Part shown: in pieces, positions 33,196-45,783 of the stretch
Layout: each line of letters starts with the position of its first letter
How positions within the stretch are numbered: the first letter of the stretch is position 1
From: Lunularia cruciata
Taxonomy: Eukaryota > Streptophyta > Marchantiopsida > Lunulariales > Lunulariaceae
Direction: 5' to 3'
Length of the DNA stretch: 64,000 bases
Assembly (NCBI GenBank): GCA_948567375.1
Contig: OX419755.1
Coordinates: forward strand, 44,149,001 to 44,213,000
The notes under the pieces: generated by a model
The model's input: the letters and a program-made list of their open reading frames with translations, nothing else
The model's database searches: none
Told to the model about the DNA's origin: nothing
Translations under genes and position numbers: made by a program

Positions 33196-36100
33196 TGTGG
33201 TGCCCACATTTTCTGTTTTTTTTTCAAAATAAAGGAGAAGAAGTGTATAGAGAAGTCGGATTGTGCCTGTATGGCCGAAGAAGGCAAAGAAAATTGTCTT
33301 TGGGATGAAACCCAAAGTAAAGTGACTTCGGGTCATAAGGCAAAGTACTCGGAAATGCCCTGTCAGCATACAATACGAAGTAAATTGTCTTTGGATCGGG
33401 GGGAGCTCAACCCGAGGCAAAGACAGTCTAACAACCTTTCATCGGGGCAAGAAATTCAAGAAAGGGCCGTTTCAAAACTGGCGGCTCATACGCGTGAAGG
33501 TTGATTGACAGTGATAGGTGCATGCCGGAGGTGTGATTTCTCGGTAGAAACTTGAAGTGACGGAAGACGAAGAAGTGCAACTCTATAAAAATTGAAACTG
33601 CAACGACGAAATGTCAAGCAATTTTCCTTCGCCGTTGAGGAGTCGTCTTGTAGGTGATCAGGGAAAGGGAAATAAAGTTGGACTCGGGTTAGTGCGCAAG
33701 GGAGAAGTCGCGAGAGAGAAATTGAGAGACAGTAAGAAAGCAGAGGAGATGGGAGGAGGGAAGAAAAACTCCAAATTTGCAGTGAGAAATCATGCAATTC
33801 GGAGATTAGATGTAGTAGCGAGGATCCAAGTCTTGAGCCGACTTTGGATCACCTTTCTGGCATGGAACTGGAAAGTAAGTTTTCCAGGATTCATGACAGA
33901 AATCATCAAGAGTAAGTGTCTCGATGGTCCCGAGGAAGAAGGGAAGAGAGGAAATCCGGCTTGCTAGACAGAGTCGGATCGGAGACTCGTACTCGGGAAG
34001 GAGGCGGGTTTGGAGCAAGGAGCCACGTTCTTGGGGAAAGGAGAGATAGCCCAAGAAACGTAGGAGGTGAGAGATGCCTTCTCGTCAAAGAGAACAAAGA
34101 ATGGGTACAAGGTAGAAAGTTACAAAGATCCTGTCAAGAGAGGAATCGTGAGTGCTTTGTCAAGAGAGGAATCGTGAGTGCTTTGATGGCAATCCTGAAG
34201 CAGGAGAACAACTTATGTGATGAAACACCAAGCGGTGTTCTTTCACAAATTGTTTGCAAGAGAATCCATTACTTGGGCAAGGTGTTTTCACGGGAGAACG
34301 AGGCAGATGGTGTGGAATCTGCGGGATAAGTCACCTCCACACTACATCGTGCCATTTGCAGCACATTTCTACCTCGGGTTGAATTTGCTCAATTTGGCGG
34401 AGTGCAATAGAATGGTGTCTCACTTCCATCCTGACTTGAGAAGAGAAGTCGACGCGGAGGAGCAGCAATATATTCTCCAAATCCGGAGCACGGACGACTA
34501 CTACGCAAAGACAGGGAAAAACGTGGAGGTCATAGTAAGTACCCCGACAAAGAAGAGAACTTGGCACGCAGAAGCCAAAGAAAACAAGAAACCTCGGAAG
34601 ATGCAGAAAAATAACCCGAGGCGAGGAAGTGTGGTGATTGAGTCAGAAGATGAAGACTCAGAAGGCAAGGCCGAGCTCAAGACGGAGGACTCGGAACGTG
34701 AGGAGGAACTTGAGCTGACACTGCAGAGCGGAGATACTAGCAGTGACAATGAAGACGGTGGAGAAATGACCTTGGCACCAGCGGCTGAAGAATACGAAGA
34801 AGAAGTGCAAGCCGAAGTAGAAGCCGAAGACAATGCGGCGCTGGAAGACAAAGTACCGGTGCTCGAGGAGAAGAAGATTGCAGTACAGTGAGGAGTTTGC
34901 TCGAGACATAAGGTGAAGTGTGAGGCGGGGCCAAGTAAAGTGAAGGAAGAGGTAGAAGACAACATGGGTAGTGAGGCATCAATCCCAATACGAAGACTTC
35001 AGAGAAGAAGGCGCGTATTAGGAGAACATGAGGAGAAACAAGAAATTACTCTGCGGGAGGAAGAAGTTGCCAATGAGGGAGTAGAGTACCTGCGAGAGGT
35101 AATGTGCCCGCTGTTGGTGAAGTTGGAGCAGAAGAAGAAGGAGATGCAGTCGGCTTGTCCAGAAGTAAAGACTGTATTGCAGGTAATAGCAAGATTAGAA
35201 GAGGAGAACTCGGAGTTGAAGAGGAGTATAACCCGAGGTGAGAAGGAGAGAGAAGTACTACGAGCGGAAGCAATAGAGAGAAGTCAAGTAATCGAAGACT
35301 TGAAGAGAGAAGTGAGCTATCAAGAGGATCTTGCAATGAAGAGTGACATCGCAAGGGAGAGACAGGTAGCGGAGCACAAAATCTTGAAGCAACAGTTTGC
35401 TGATTCAAGAGTAGAGCTTATCCATGCTATGGCAAGGGTAGCATCGAAGGAACAAGAGCTCAATCAAGTGATGGAGAGTATGGAGGAGAAGAAGCAACTC
35501 TGGCAAAGAGAGTTGTCTGTGCGGTATAGAGAAGAAGAAAGATTACGAGAGTTACTTCATAATCAGGAAGAGAAAGTTGTACAGAAGGAGAAAGAGAAGG
35601 AAGCGGTGAAGGCCGAGTTCGAGGAAGAGTTGGCAATGTACAGAGAGGAATGGCTTGCAGATCAGGAATGAGAACAAAAGACAAGATTGGAGCCATTGAA
35701 GGAGATAGTCCTCAGAGTGAATGCAATGTTAAGTACAGAAGCCAATGTTCGAATTGAAGAAGCATGACTGCACGAGTTGAAGTTGTTGGTACAAGAGACG
35801 AGGCAAAGACAAGCAAAGGACACGGAGATGAATGCCTTGTTAATCAAACTAAGAACTCGTGTAGATAGAAAGGTGTTAGAAGTAGAGGATAACATCTCAA
35901 TTAGATTAGACTTAGTGAAAATAGAGTTAGAAAAGCTTCGGAAAGATGTTAAGGCAAAACCCGAAGTAGATAATATAGGAATCCAAATGTCTTCGAAGTT
36001 GCCCTTAGAGACATTAGAGAAGAGTAGATGAAGAGTTAGATAGATTACCCACTAGTGCAATTTTAGATCAGGAAAGAGAATTGCTGGATCTGGTCGAAGA

Positions 36101-36990
36101 AGTAGGAGATGTGAAACCCGAGGACAGTAGTAGGAAGTAAGATTACTTTGGGTTTGGGTTTGAAAGCCGAGGACAAAGTAGACATCGGATTGGATTAGTA
36201 ACCGATTTGAGATTTGAAGGGGCAGATATGAAGAGGTGCATTGTCATTTTGGATCTGCAGGTTAGAACAGTTGTGGTAGAACGGTATAGTTGTTAGACTT
36301 GTCATTGCTTCACTATTTAAGAGTGGCATTCACAGGAAATTGTTGTTGAGTGCTCATTATTTCTGAGAATAGATAAAGCAAAGTGCTGTGAAGTAGTGCT
36401 CGTCACTTGAGCTTGATTCCGAGTATCAATTTTGCAATTGTGTTTGTGAGTGTTTGGAGAAATTCAAAGTGCAAGTCAGTGTGCTTGTTGGGTGTTGGAT
36501 TCCATAGCCTTGATCTTCATTTTGTGTGTTTGATCCTGAGTGAAGTGCAATCAAAGCAATGCCTTGACAGATCTGAGAGGAATTGTAGTGTTGGTAGTAT
36601 TTTGCATTTATGAGTACAGTGTGAAGTTGATGTGAAGCAATTTTGATCGAGGAAGTTGTGCCTTTAGTGGAGGGGTAGAACACAATTCTGAGGCAAAGTT
36701 GTTTTGCAGTGAAGTGCCATTTTCAGGAGAGCTTGAATCATCACAATCAAGATTGTTTGGAAAGAATTGAAGGATCTGTGATTAAGGAGTGTGAATTTGT
36801 GACCAGACTGCGAGTGAGTGCTTGTAACTCTCTTTTGGATGTGGTTTCTACCTGAGAGACTAAAGAAGAACTCAAGAAAAAATGAAATTGTTACTTTGCT
36901 TCGTATGTGACCAATTCTGACTCGTATCTCTGCGGGAACAAACTTTACTTCCCCGATTATCGCAAAAGTGATATTTGCCGGGTTGTCACA
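33196..36990 (+). repeat. 3' LTR of element E2
   Basis: It begins TGTGGTGCCCACA and ends GGTTGTCACA, then AGAGG. It contains a 26-bp tandem duplication (34134-34159 and 34160-34185) that the 5' LTR and the solo LTR lack, so this arose after insertion. Confidence 0.95.
33611..36198 (+). pseudogene. LTR-encoded long ORF, E2 3' LTR copy (best preserved)
   Basis: It has the same unknown protein as in the 5' LTR. Open pieces are 33611-33967 (118 codons), 34217-34891 (224 codons) and 34913-35671 (252 codons), then 35777-36031. The 252-codon piece is almost wholly Glu/Lys/Arg/Gln-rich with heptad spacing (E-E-N-S-E-L-K-R, then V-Q-K-E-K-E-K-E), predicting a long coiled coil. The preceding piece ends in an acidic stretch (S-E-D-E-D-S-E). 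A TAG after N-P-A-C stands where the solo-LTR copy has TGG. The 26-bp duplication at 34134-34185 breaks the frame. Confidence 0.72.
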
Positions 36991-38329
36991 AGAGGATCCC
37001 ATGCTCCTCAACCAAATCAACTCCACCATCAACCACCTCTACTATAGTAGTGTAGACCATATCATCCCTACCCTCACAAAGCATGGCAGCCAATTTGAAC
37101 ATTGGGGCTGGGTCAACTCCCAATGTACACATGTTATTGGCTAAAAATAAAGGATAGCACATAATCAGTTGAGCCGCCCCCAACATCATGCTAGACTCAA
37201 TCTGTGTGGTAGTAGGTGGTTGACGTGTAGGTAGTCCATCATGCACCCGATCACCACCTACCACACCTGCACTGGGATGTCTAGGAGCCATAGAGATGTC
37301 TGTAGGGCTTTAGAGAGCACGAAAGACTAAGGAAGTCTAACCTATCTCCCAACCTCTCCTCTTTATGGGTCCAACTCCATGGATGCTCCTCTAGGCTTTG
37401 GAGCATGTACTGTACTCCTAGTCATTGTGGTAGATGCATCCACCTCTGCTACTCTACACCTAAATTCCAAAGCATCTCTATCACCAACATATGAGGTGGA
37501 AGCCTCAACACCCAAATTTGACCTCCTCTAAGCAATGGCCATACTAGCCAATCTCAACTCCAACTGCTCAATCCGAGTAGCAGTAGTTGTATCAAAAATA
37601 AGGGTAGGTATTGCACCCTTACTAAGTGTAGATCCTCTACCACCACCTCTACCACCTCATCCTCCTTGAACCGGAGCTCCTCTACTACTTGCCATAGTAG
37701 CTCTACCACTTTGTAACTCCGGGTGTAGATCAAAGCACTGGTCACTAGTGTGACCAAATTTGTGGTAATGCTCACATTGCCTTTGTGTTGGCTATGATGC
37801 ACCAGAGGTATTAGGTCCGCTACCTTGAGTGCACTCTCTCTTGTGATGAGGTCCACCACAAGTCCAACAAGCAACACCACTACTCATTGGCTATTGTTGA
37901 CCCAAAAATGAAGATAAGGGTCTAACTACAATAGGCCTTTCACTTGCTCCATAGGACCTAGGCCGTCCATTCTGTCCTCAAAAACCAACTAGGTGTGGTG
38001 CACTCTATTGCACTCTAGAAGAAGTCATAGTCGTGGATGAGGTCTCCCTACCAAATCTAGATGTCATCACTCTCTCCTCCACCATGTTGAGCTCAATGCA
38101 CTCATCCAAACCAAAGACCACTGCCAAAGTGAGTGAAGTAGCTTGTAACAACGTAGCATCACAAACTCTACATTGCAACTCCTTGTCCAATATCCCATAC
38201 CAAAATTGGATTGCTTGGGCCTTAGTAGCTCCCTTAGTGAAATTGAACAGCCGCCTCATGCAAGTGTATGCCTTGCATAGGCTCTCTCTCGCCTTTTGTT
38301 GGAATTCCTACAAGCTCCTAAGTTTGTCT
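36991..38329 (-). pseudogene. MTE copy 1 gag/protease, middle part
   Basis: This resumes MTE copy 1 beyond E2 and matches 55390-56720 of copy 2. Readable pieces are 36986-37291 (linker to protease), 37554-37880 (antisense-frame zinc-knuckle region) and 38005-38259 (capsid, with F-W-Y-G-I-L-D and L-Q-C-R-V). It is broken by stops. It is cut at 38329 by a 0.7-kb LTR. Confidence 0.85.
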
Positions 38330-39022
38330 TGTGAGCCGGCTTGTCTCTCACTCAAGATGAACCTCTGATGGCTATTATGGTAGCGCACCATGGACTAAGA
38401 AGGCAAGGAACCCCAACTCCGTCATACTCCTCCAAGGCTAACACTCCAAGACTCAAGACATTGCTCACTAGAGAACTCAAATGAGAGAGAGATAGTTGCA
38501 AATGAAAGGATGATAAGTACCTCCTCACCCCTTGTTTATATACTTGTGAAATAGTTACGCACTAAAGTTACTAATTACCGTAGTAACTCAAGTTACTGGA
38601 CTAAAAGTCAAGTAAAGTCAAAAAGTAGAAAGGAAAATCCATTCACACGGGCATATTCCACTAAGCATGTGATCTTATCTTGACCCAACCACTAAATCAA
38701 GGATTCCTTCACATGGGCTATCCTTGGACTATAGAAGAATCCAAAACAAAAAGGTTTGCGGGCCCAAGAGTTCTCAACTCTTTTCTCAAAGCCAAACACC
38801 TAGGAATAATACCAAGTGAACACACTAAAATCCAAAATAATGGTGCTCATCTTTTCTACTTCCTCTAAAGTAAGGTCCCTTCTATCTTAGCTATGACTAA
38901 CTTTAGCTAATCATGACTAATATAGAACTATCCCTTATCTCTATATAAATAATATCTCTCAAGTACTTGTAATACCAAGCTAAATATCACAATACCACAC
39001 ACATGCACAAATGGGTGTTACA
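38330..39022 (-). mobile_element. 0.7-kb solo LTR (TGTAACACCC family) in MTE copy 1 gag
   Basis: It runs on the plus strand from TGTGAGCCGG to GGGTGTTACA and matches 19412-20103 along its length. The flanks GTCT and GTTC do not form a clear duplication, so a small change at one junction is likely. Confidence 0.82.
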
Positions 39023-39363
39023 GTTCGTACTCCCTAGTAGTTTTGCCTAAAACATTGGAAGAACTCCACCATGTGGTTAAACCTTGGTACCACACAACCT
39101 CCTATAGCGATACCTCCACTTGTAGTAACACTATCTCCAACAAGTGCACCTCAACTAGTTCCACCAATGCTACTTGAGCTAGAACTCATGGGTATTGCCA
39201 ATCTACTCTTAGCAACCAAGCCTGAAATGATAGAGACATAGTTTGGAGACCAATATTGTCTTCATAACTCAATCTCTTCCAAGTGAGCTCTCCTGAACTC
39301 ATGGTAATTGTCCATCGGCAGACCCTCTAAATGATGAAAAAACCTCTTCCATGCCATGAAGGG
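39023..39363 (-). pseudogene. MTE copy 1 gag, N-terminal part (segment a)
   Basis: It matches 56740-57075 of copy 2. The segment W-K-R-F-F-H-H-L-E-G-L-P-M and A-H-L-E-E-I is readable at about 39262-39350. It is cut by the solo LTR at 39364, next to the AAGGG duplication. Confidence 0.82.
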
Positions 39364-41274
39364 TGTGGTATCCACATTTTTCATTTTTGGATGAGTTTTG
39401 AAGAAGAAGTGCTTTGCTGAAACCAAATTGAAACCAAATGGAGAAGAAATGAGTGGAAACAAGTGTTTTGATCAAGCTCAAGGGAGTTGACTTTGTGTTA
39501 GAGGAAGAAGGACTCAGATTATATCAAACCCGAAGAAGCTTATTTCATGTTAGAGGAGGGAAAAACTTGGATCAGATGCCAAAGGAGGGTTTCTTTGCAT
39601 CGTAATGAAGGTTACAAGTCAGGAAAACTGCGGGGGCCATATCTCAGTGATGACAAGTCCAAATCAAGTGTGCTATATTTCGTTGGAAGCATCTTGTTTA
39701 GGGCTTTCCATTGCCACCAAAATCGTAAAGTTTAAAGATGTGTAGAAGAAGTAACAAGCATTTGAAGTTTTGGGAGTAGATGTGAAGAGTAGTTTGGTGT
39801 CTTCGGGTCAATGTGACTTCGGACTTTGGACTTTGGACTTCGGGTTTACATGACTTTGTGTCTAAAGACTTTGCCTCAAGAAAAATATGATTCAACCCGA
39901 GGAAGTTGGATCTCGGAGTGCAGTGAAGGTGACTACGGGAGTTTTGCCCGAGGGATAAGAGGAAATTAGAGTAGGGAAAGAAGATAGTTAGAATACCCAT
40001 GACTTCAATTTCAGTTTTGATTGAAGATAGAACATGAATTGAAGGAGAAGTAGCGGTAGTGAATAAACCTAAAGTGCATGATCAAATAGTAAGTGTCTTC
40101 GGGTCAGTTACATGAGTGATTAGGGGAAAGTGAGTTACAAATTGAAGGTGTAGATAGTGTATTCATGCTTTCAATTACAATTCTTGATGATGACACAATA
40201 GAATTAGTAAAGGAATTGATAGTAGTTAGACCCAAAGTAAGAGAGATAGGAGTGCAAGTGTCTTTGGATTTGACATTTGATACTTTAGAGAAGAGTGGGT
40301 CGGGAGATAAAGAGTTAGATAGATTACCCACTAGTGAGATTTCAAATCAGGAAAGAGAATTGTTAGATCTGGTAGAAGATGTAGGAGTTGTGAAACCCGA
40401 GGACAGAGTAGTACTAAGTAAAATTACTTTGGGTTTGGGTTTGGAAGCCAAAGAAGAAGTAGACATCGGATCGGATTAGTAACCGATTTGAGATTTGTAT
40501 AGGCAAATATGAAGAGGTGCATTATCATTTTGGATCTGCATGTTTGTAGAGTCATTAGGAAGAGGTGCATTAGGAAGATAATTGTTGATTGATTCACTAT
40601 TTAAGAGTGGCATTTGTAGTCAAATGTTGTTTTGTGCTCATAATTCTAAGAATAGATAAAGCAAAGTGCTGTGAAGCAGTGCTCATCGCTTGAGCTTGAT
40701 TCCAAGTATTAGCTTTGTGTTTGTGTTTGTGAGTGTGTGAAGAAATTCAAAGTGCAAGTTAGTGTGCTTGTTGGAAGTTGGATTCCGCAGCCTTGATCTT
40801 CATTCTGTGTGTTTGATCCCGAGTGAAGTGCAATCAAAGCAATGCCTTGATAGATCTGGGAGGAATTGTAGTGTTGGTAGTATTTTGCATTTGTGAGTGC
40901 AATGCGAAGTTGATGTGAAGCAATTTTGATCGAGGAAGTTGTGTCTATAGTGGAGGGGTGGAACACAATTCTAAGGCGAAGTTGTTTTGCAATGAAGTGC
41001 CGTTTTTGGAAGAGCCTAAATCATCACAATCAAGATTGTTTGGAAAGAATTAATGGAGTTGTGATTATGGAGTGTTAATTTGTGACAAGACTGCAAATTA
41101 GTGCTTGTTACTCTCTTCTGGGTGTAGTTTCTACCTGAGAGATTAAAGACGCAACGAAGAAGAACTTCAATTGTTACTTTGACTTTGTATTTGACTAATT
41201 CTGACTCGTTTCTTTGCGGGAACAAACTTTACTTACCTAATTACCGCAAAAGTGATATTTGCCGGGTTGTCACA
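39364..41274 (+). mobile_element. Solo LTR, short E2-related subfamily
   Basis: It runs from TGTGGTATCC to GGTTGTCACA, flanked by AAGGG (39359-39363 and 41275-41279). It is the same 1.9-kb subfamily as 15228-17121. It keeps only the C-terminal part of the LTR ORF (105 codons open, 40165-40479, with L-D-L-V-E-D-V-G) and the TATTTAAG box near 40600. Confidence 0.93.
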
Positions 41275-41439
41275 AAGGGTGTAAACAAAGTCAAGTTCCG
41301 CATCTACTACAGATCATACCAACTATCAAACTCCTGGATGAAGTCATCCAACTCAATGGTACCCATCGTACCATAGTAATGCCTAGGGCCTTTGGAGGCC
41401 CCATGAATCTTGTCCATGTCCCACAACAACGGTGCAAAC
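41275..41439 (-). pseudogene. MTE copy 1 gag, N-terminal part (segment b)
   Basis: It matches 57075-57235 of copy 2 (the Gag region with L-D-D-F-I-Q-E-F on the minus strand). It lies between two nested insertions. Confidence 0.8.
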
Positions 41440-41991
41440 TATAACACTCATTTTTGCATGTGTGTGGTATTATGATATTTAGTTTAGTATTATAAATACT
41501 TGAGAGATATTATTTATATAGAGATAAATGATGATTTTACATTAGTCATGATTGGCTAAATTTAGTCATAGCTAAGATAGGGGGAACCTTAATTTAGAGG
41601 AAGTAGAAAAGATGAGCTATTCTTTTGGATTCAAGTGTGTTGACTTAGTATTATTCCTAAGTGTTTGTCTTTGAGGAAAGAGTTGAGAACTCTTGGGCCC
41701 GCAAACCTTTTTGTTTTGGATTCTTCTCTAGTCCAAGGATAGCCCATGTGAAAGAATCCTTGACTTAGTTATTGGGTCAAGATAAGATCATGTGCTTAGT
41801 GGAATATGCCCATGTAGATGGATATTCCTTCATACTTCTTGACTTGACTTGACTTTTAGCCTAGTTATTTGAGTTACTATGGTAAATAGTAACTTTGGTG
41901 TGTAACTATTTCACAAGTATATAAACTAGGGGTGAGGAGGTACTCATCATCCTTTCATTTGTAATTATCTCTCTCTCATTAAGTTCTCTAG

Positions 41992-42719
41992 TGTAATACT
42001 TTGAGGACAAGAGAAGAGAGAAAACACAAATTGCACACTCAAACATTCGATGCCCCAAGGGAGCATCTTCTTTTTTTTATGTAGACAAAGAGGTTCTCCT
42101 CCAAGGAAGCTCCACCATAGGATTAGGGACATAAATAGGTGACATGTCAGCAAGCTCCACCCTTGGATTACTTACTTGGATGGGTGACATGTTTGGTCTA
42201 GGTACTATTGGGTTGGTCAAACAAGCTTTGACCGGAGGGAATCTTCCTATAGGAATCTCAGAATCACGTAAGGTACCGTTGGAAAGCTCTTGATGAGACA
42301 AAGTAGGGGAGGAGGGGAGGCTGGCCTTTCCTCCATGGGGAGGGGGGGGGGTTTACACATTTTTGAGGCCTAATTCATCCGTTTAGGCCTCTGAAATTGC
42401 CTTCAAAGATTTCAGGCATATTTCGATTCCTACTCTATTAGTAGAAGTCCCCTTTTGGTGATACCTCTTTCTGATCTGTTTAGTCCATCATGTGTTACAT
42501 CCTTCCAGATGTTACCAAACCAATTCTCACCTTTAAATCATATGTCTAGCTATTGGTTCTAAGGTTCTCAAGTCTATTTCGGTTTCTGCCCTATTAGTAA
42601 AAGTACTCTTTTGGTGATACTTCTATCTTATCTATTTTGACCATCATGTATAACATCATTCTAGATGTTACTAAACCAAATTTCACATCTAGATCATATG
42701 GCTAGCTCTTGGTATTACA
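41992..42719 (-). repeat. 3' LTR of chromovirus E3
   Basis: On the plus strand it begins TGTAATACTTTG and ends TTGGTATTACA. The partner is 47821-48547. Target duplications TCTAG (41987-41991) and TTTAG (48548-48552) differ by one transition. A run of ten or more G lies near 42343. Confidence 0.93.
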
Positions 42720-42737
42720 GACCTCCCTCCTTTTAAG
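42720..42737 (-). other. E3 polypurine tract
   Basis: On the minus strand a purine run (AAAAGGAGGGAGGTC) directly precedes the 3' LTR. Confidence 0.75.
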
Positions 42738-43840
42738 ACGAAACGTCCTCGTTGTGCAATTGTTGCTCAAATGCTTGCATCAACATAGGTGCATGAGCCA
42801 AATTGGCAACAGGCTCCCAGGTGGCTTCATAGAGAAGGTAACCTTTCCATTGTATTGGATAGTCCACCCGTGGATGGCGAGTACCACGCATGTGTTTTTG
42901 GAGAATCCGTTCCACTTCATATTCCTCTGTGCCATCAATGAGTGTCGGACAAGGTCGAATGTCTTGTATGGAATGACCCTGGCCTGATCGGGGAGAATAT
43001 TTGCATAGTAGGGAGACATGGAACACTGGATGGATCTTCATGTGTGGTGGTAGCTCAAGGTGATAGGCCACAACGCCAATGTGACGAAGAATCAAGAAAG
43101 GCCCAATAAAACGAGGTCTGAGCTTACGAGGTCCAACTAATGTGAGGTTGGTTGTCAATAGCCACACTTGATCCCCAACATTGAACTCCATGTGCTTACG
43201 GTGTGCATCAACATACTATTTTGTGAAATCTGTAATCTGTGCTTGGTGCTCTCCACACCTTGTTGGATTCTAGAAACAAATGTGTTGACTGCATCGGCCT
43301 TGGTAGCCACTAGACGGATCTTCATCAAGCTAGAAGGTGTGAAGGGATGCTCACCATACATGAGGAAGAACGGAGTGACCTGGGTGGATGCATTCACTGA
43401 ATTGTTGTAAGCAAATTCTACCAACGGGAGTAGGGTGTCCTACCTCTCTTGCTCTTCTAAGGTGAAGCCGCGTAAAATGTCTTCAATCGTGCAATTAGCC
43501 CGCTCTGTTTGGCCATCTGTTTGTCGGTGGTAAGCTGTGGACATGGCCAACTTGGTTTTGAAGAACCCAAAGAGTGTTTGCCAAAAAAGCCTAGTGAATT
43601 GGGTGCCTCTATCGGTGATGGGTACTCTAGACAAGCCATGGTGAGCAAAGACTGCATCTAAGTATAATTGAGCTAGTTGTGGAGCGGTCACCTCCTTGGT
43701 GGTAGGGCATACATGAATCATTTTGCTGAGCCGGTCCACAAAGACCACAATGGAGTCAAACTCTAAGGTGGTCTTGGGTAATTCACAGACAAGATCCATA
43801 CTCACTTGTTCCCAACGTTGGGTAGGAGTGTGGAGAGGTT
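42733..43840 (-). pseudogene. E3 integrase C-terminal half with chromodomain
   Basis: The segment 43440-43805 (121 codons) has the integrase core with S-M-D-L-V (first Asp), I-T-D-R-G-T-Q-F, and T-D-G-Q-T-E-R containing the catalytic Glu. The region 43155-43424 continues it after a stop. The segment 42733-43191 (152 codons) holds the G-P-F tail and a well-kept chromodomain near its end (E-E-Y-E-V-E-R-I-L, W-K-G-Y, A-T-W-E-P) with its aromatic residues present. Chromodomains bind methylated histone tails and guide insertion. Only a few stops interrupt it. Confidence 0.88.
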
Positions 43841-45783
43841 GAAAGAGCCCTGCAAGAGCTTGATTAGAAGCTTTGTTCTATTGACAAAGTAAGTAGCTAC
43901 GCACATAGTCAATCACGTTGTTGCTCATCTTGGGCCAATAATAATGGCGCTTCATTGCATCCAAGGTCTTGTCTACTCCGACATGAGCTGCAATGGCCAA
44001 ATCATGACATTCCGCTAGAATGGTAGTGCGTAATTCAGGGACATTTGGGATCCATAATCTGCCATCCCGAAAGGTGAGTCCTTAGGTGCTGGTGACACCT
44101 TTGGATGATTGTGATTCTACAATTTGTGGGTCAGTTTTTGTAGCAGCTAGAATCTCTTGCCAAAATTCAGGGTTTCTTAACCTCTGCCACCAAGTTGTTG
44201 GCCATTGGCATGCAGGTGAATGCATCTGCAAGTTGCTTCTTACCTTCCACATAGGTGATTGTCATGTTGAAGCATTGTTGCCACTCTGCCCACGAAATTT
44301 GGTGATGAGATAGATCCTTCTACGTCTCGAGGTAGACTAGAGGTTTGTGGTCTGTCTCTACTACAAATGCCTTCTCGCCTAGGTAGTGCTTCCAATGCTT
44401 GGTTGCTAGAATGATGGCTAGCTCTTCTTGTTCTGTGGTGTGGTAGTTGTGCTCTGCCGGTAACAACTTTCAAGAGAAATATGCAATTGGATGCCATCCG
44501 TCATGCCACTCTTGTTGTGGGATTGCTCCTATTGCTACGCTTGATACATCTGTAGCCAACTTGATTGGACGTTTTGGGTCATACCATTTCAAGATTGGTG
44601 CATGTAGCAAGGCGGCCTTCAATTCTTGAAAGGCCAAGTCTTGTACAGTTTCCTATGTCCACTTTTTCCCCTTGCCAAGTTGTGCCGTTAAAGGCTGTGC
44701 AACCTTGAAGAAGTCTTTGACAAATCTACAATAGAATCCCGTCAACCCTAAGAAGCTCTTAAGTTAAGTCTGATCTTTTGGGGCACTCTATTTTTGAATG
44801 ACCTCTATTTTATCTATCGATACTTGAATGCCCTCTGCACTTACTCTATGCCCTAAGTAGTCTACTTCAGACTTGACAAACTCACACTTTGAGATTTTGG
44901 CATACAACTGATTTTGTCTTAGAATCTGGAGGACCTCTCGGAGATGTTGTTTGTGTTCTATCATTGTGCTACTATATACTAAGATATCATCCAAGAAGAT
45001 GATAACAGACTTATCCAAGTATGGACAAAATATGTCATTCATTACACTCATGAAAGTGGCAGGTGCATTGGTGAGGCCAAAAAGCATCACAAGATACTCA
45101 AAGTGGCCATACCTGGTTTGAAAGGCAGTTTTATACACATCCTCCTCTGCAATTTGGATTTGATTATAACCGCTCCGCAAGTCCAGTTTGGTGAAGTATC
45201 TTGCTCCATGGAGTTGATCAAATAGGTCATCCATGCAAGGTAAGGGGTATTTTTTCTTCACTATTTGCTGATTGAGACCCCGATAGTCAATGCACATGCG
45301 CATTGTACCATCCTTCTTCTTCACAAACAAGACATGGGCCCCATATGATGATACGCTAGGTTGGATGAACCCTTTCTGTAGCATCTCCTCAATTTGAGTC
45401 TTACACTCCTCCAACTCATGAGGTGATAGGCAATATGGGGCCTTACAAGGAGGTATCTTCCCCAGGAGTGTCTCTATTTTGTGATCTACTTGCCTTTTTG
45501 GTGGTAATCCTGAGGGTAGATCATCGGGAAAGACATCTTGAAACTCATCCACCACATCCTTTAATTTCTCAGGAATTTGTCCATCGAGTTGTGCACTCTG
45601 AACTTCTCTTATTAGACCCATAAAACATCTATCGGTCTTACAGACAGTTGCCGTCCCTACGACATATAGAGGCAGTTTCTGCTTGTGTGATTTTTCTTTA
45701 ACCCCAATGATTGACCATTGGTGGGTTCTCACTACTTTCTTCCTCCAATCCACCATAGGGTTGTATTGCTCCATCCATAGCAT
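43841..45783 (-). pseudogene. E3 reverse transcriptase, RNase H and integrase zinc region
   Basis: The largest open piece is 44788-45783 (331 codons). It covers the end of the protease-RT linker, then RT with [23 protein letters not shown] and the catalytic F-L-D-D-I-L-V-Y-S at about 44985-45010. RNase H follows at about 44750-44240 and the H-H-C-C region at about 44060-43870, both with frame breaks. The order is that of chromoviruses. Confidence 0.9.

Noticed and set aside
42341-42352. Long G runs in the E3 LTRs (also near 48167) as possible G-quadruplexes
   Set aside because: Single homopolymer runs whose length may vary or be misread; no multi-tract G4 pattern.
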